Below, piece after piece: positions 13,644-14,516 of a stretch of 14,516 bases of DNA; positions within the stretch are counted from its first letter, which is position 1, and each line of letters starts with the position of its first letter. The stretch lies in the NCBI GenBank assembly GCA_904420055.1, contig CAJFTV010000043.1:1-14516 (forward strand), in the 5' to 3' direction. The notes under the pieces were generated by a model that ran no database searches, had not been told where the DNA came from, and was given only the letters and a program-made list of their open reading frames with translations. A program made the translations under genes and the position numbers. This stretch comes from Candidatus Alloscillospira gallinarum. Lineage in GTDB: Bacteria > Bacillota > Clostridia > Oscillospirales > Oscillospiraceae.

Positions 13644-13871
13644 ATGGAAAAGCTAAGTTTTGAACAGTCGGTTGCAAGGATTGAGGAGATAGTGAGGGCA
13701 CTTGAAAAGGGAGATGTGCCACTTGAGCAGTCTCTGACGCTTTTTGAAGAGGGGACAGGCCTTATAAAAAGCTGCTCTAAAATGCTGGACGAGGCGGAGC
13801 AGAAGGTTGTGAAGCTTAGAAAGGACGAGACGGGAGAGCCGGAGGAGCTTCCATTTGACGGGGAGGAGTGA
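13644..13871 (+). CDS. xseB: Exodeoxyribonuclease VII small subunit
   Basis: This 75-residue helical protein binds several copies to each XseA and is needed for activity. The signature is SFEQSVARIEEIVRALEKGD followed by VPLEQSLTLFEEG and the second helix AEQKVVKL; the tail is acidic. AAAGGAG lies 6 bases before the ATG, inside the end of xseA, and the ATG directly follows the xseA TAA. Such spacing suits the excess of small subunit that the complex requires. The stop is followed after 5 bases by the likely start of ispA. Confidence 0.95.
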   Translation: MEKLSFEQSVARIEEIVRALEKGDVPLEQSLTLFEEGTGLIKSCSKMLDEAEQKVVKLRKDETGEPEELPFDGEE

Positions 13872-13876
13872 GGCCC

Positions 13877-14516
13877 TTGAAGGAAAAGCTTTTAAAATTG
13901 TGCAGTGTGGTAAACCACGAGCTTCAGACGTATTTTGATGGGGATATCCCCCAGAAGGAGCTTACGCAGGCCATGCGGTACAGTCTGCTTGCAGGGGGAA
14001 AGAGGATACGGCCTGTTTTGGTACTCGGGTTTTGTGAGGCATCTGGAGGGGATATGGACAGGGCGCTTCCCGCCGCGTGCGCGGTGGAGATGCTGCACAC
14101 CTATTCCCTTATCCACGATGACCTGCCCTGCATGGACAACGACAGCCTGCGCCGGGGAAAGCCAACAAACCATGTTGTATACGGCGAGTGCACCGCGACC
14201 CTTGCGGGGGACGCGCTGCAGGCGGAGGCGTTCAGAACGCTTCTCAGCTCCCCTCTGCCGCCGGAGCGCACCGTAAAAATGGGGCAGTTTTTAGGGGACG
14301 CCGCCGGAGTATATGGCATTTGCGGAGGACAGATACTTGATATCGCCGCCGAGGGGAAAGCGGCCGGCAGGGACGAGCTTGAGAATATACATGCGCTTAA
14401 AACAGCGTCTCTCTTAGTGGCCTGTGCTAAAATCGGCGTGGCCGCCGCCGGAGGAGACGAGCTCCAGCTTGAATATGCGGGAAAATATGCTCACTATCTT
14501 GGAATGGCTTTCCAGA
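13877..14516 (+). CDS. ispA: Farnesyl diphosphate synthase, N-terminal part (runs off window end)
   Basis: This polyprenyl synthase condenses isopentenyl and allylic diphosphates to geranyl and farnesyl diphosphate for lipid carriers and quinones. The frame stays open to the last base, giving 213 residues without a stop. Motifs seen are LAGGKRIRPVL (the isopentenyl-binding GKR), the first aspartate-rich motif DDLPCMD (81-87) followed by NDSLRRGKPTNH, GDALQAEAF, GGQILDIAAEG and HALKTASLL (the KT pair). The second aspartate-rich motif lies beyond the window. A two-residue spacing between the Asp pair and the third Asp is not seen: the motif is the longer DDxxxxD form, typical of the bacterial enzyme. 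The start is most likely TTG at 13877, with GGAGG ending 10 bases before it. An in-frame GTG at 13868 overlaps the xseB stop but lies on the ribosome site. Confidence 0.93.
   Translation, partial: MKEKLLKLCSVVNHELQTYFDGDIPQKELTQAMRYSLLAGGKRIRPVLVLGFCEASGGDMDRALPAACAVEMLHTYSLIHDDLPCMDNDSLRRGKPTNHVVYGECTATLAGDALQAEAFRTLLSSPLPPERTVKMGQFLGDAAGVYGICGGQILDIAAEGKAAGRDELENIHALKTASLLVACAKIGVAAAGGDELQLEYAGKYAHYLGMAFQ

Overview
The window reads as chromosome of an endospore-forming member of the Clostridia (Firmicutes), moderately GC-rich. The evidence is a complete spoIIIA operon (eight genes), strong GGAGG-type ribosome binding sites, purine-rich sense strands, several TTG/GTG starts, and the familiar Firmicutes order asp23/yqhY-like, nusB, xseA, xseB, ispA. 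I see no tRNA, rRNA, insertion sequence, integrase or CRISPR array. This is mostly conserved core chromosome, and I did not find a wholly new system.

Left part (1-5500). The 3' end of a sensor histidine kinase gene converges on a two-gene minus-strand unit, a divergent thymidylate synthase followed by a membrane-anchored BspA-type leucine-rich-repeat protein. A hairpin with a U-tract on the minus strand lies between them. The thymidylate synthase shares an AT-rich divergent promoter region with a plus-strand thiamine pyrophosphokinase gene. A 280-bp gap follows. It holds a TPP-riboswitch-like sequence fragment, a good sigma-A promoter and a perfect 10-bp dyad at the predicted transcription start. 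Then comes a MATE-family efflux gene, closed by a perfect 16-bp-stem terminator.

Middle (5520-10470). spoIIIAA to spoIIIAH are tightly packed, with overlaps or gaps of 1-3 bases and a 24-base gap only before AH. A candidate sigma-E promoter stands in front. Together they encode the mother-cell side of the channel ('feeding tube') between mother cell and forespore: an ATPase (AA), a GspF-like protein (AB), small membrane proteins (AC, AD), a polytopic protein (AE) and ring-building proteins (AF, AG, AH). SpoIIIAH has an unusually long acidic linker.

Right part (10470-14516). A separate candidate promoter precedes an Asp23/Gls24-family (YqhY-like) gene, then nusB, a TsaD/Kae1-like paralogue, xseA, xseB (exonuclease VII) and the 5' part of ispA (farnesyl diphosphate synthase), which runs off the window end. 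The last four are overlapping or nearly so. The acetyl-CoA carboxylase genes accB-accC, which lie between spoIIIAH and yqhY in Bacillus subtilis, are absent here. The most useful points for follow-up are the divergent thymidylate synthase, the TPP-like fragment, the MATE promoter dyad, the candidate sigma-E promoter, the SpoIIIAH linker and the TsaD paralogue.
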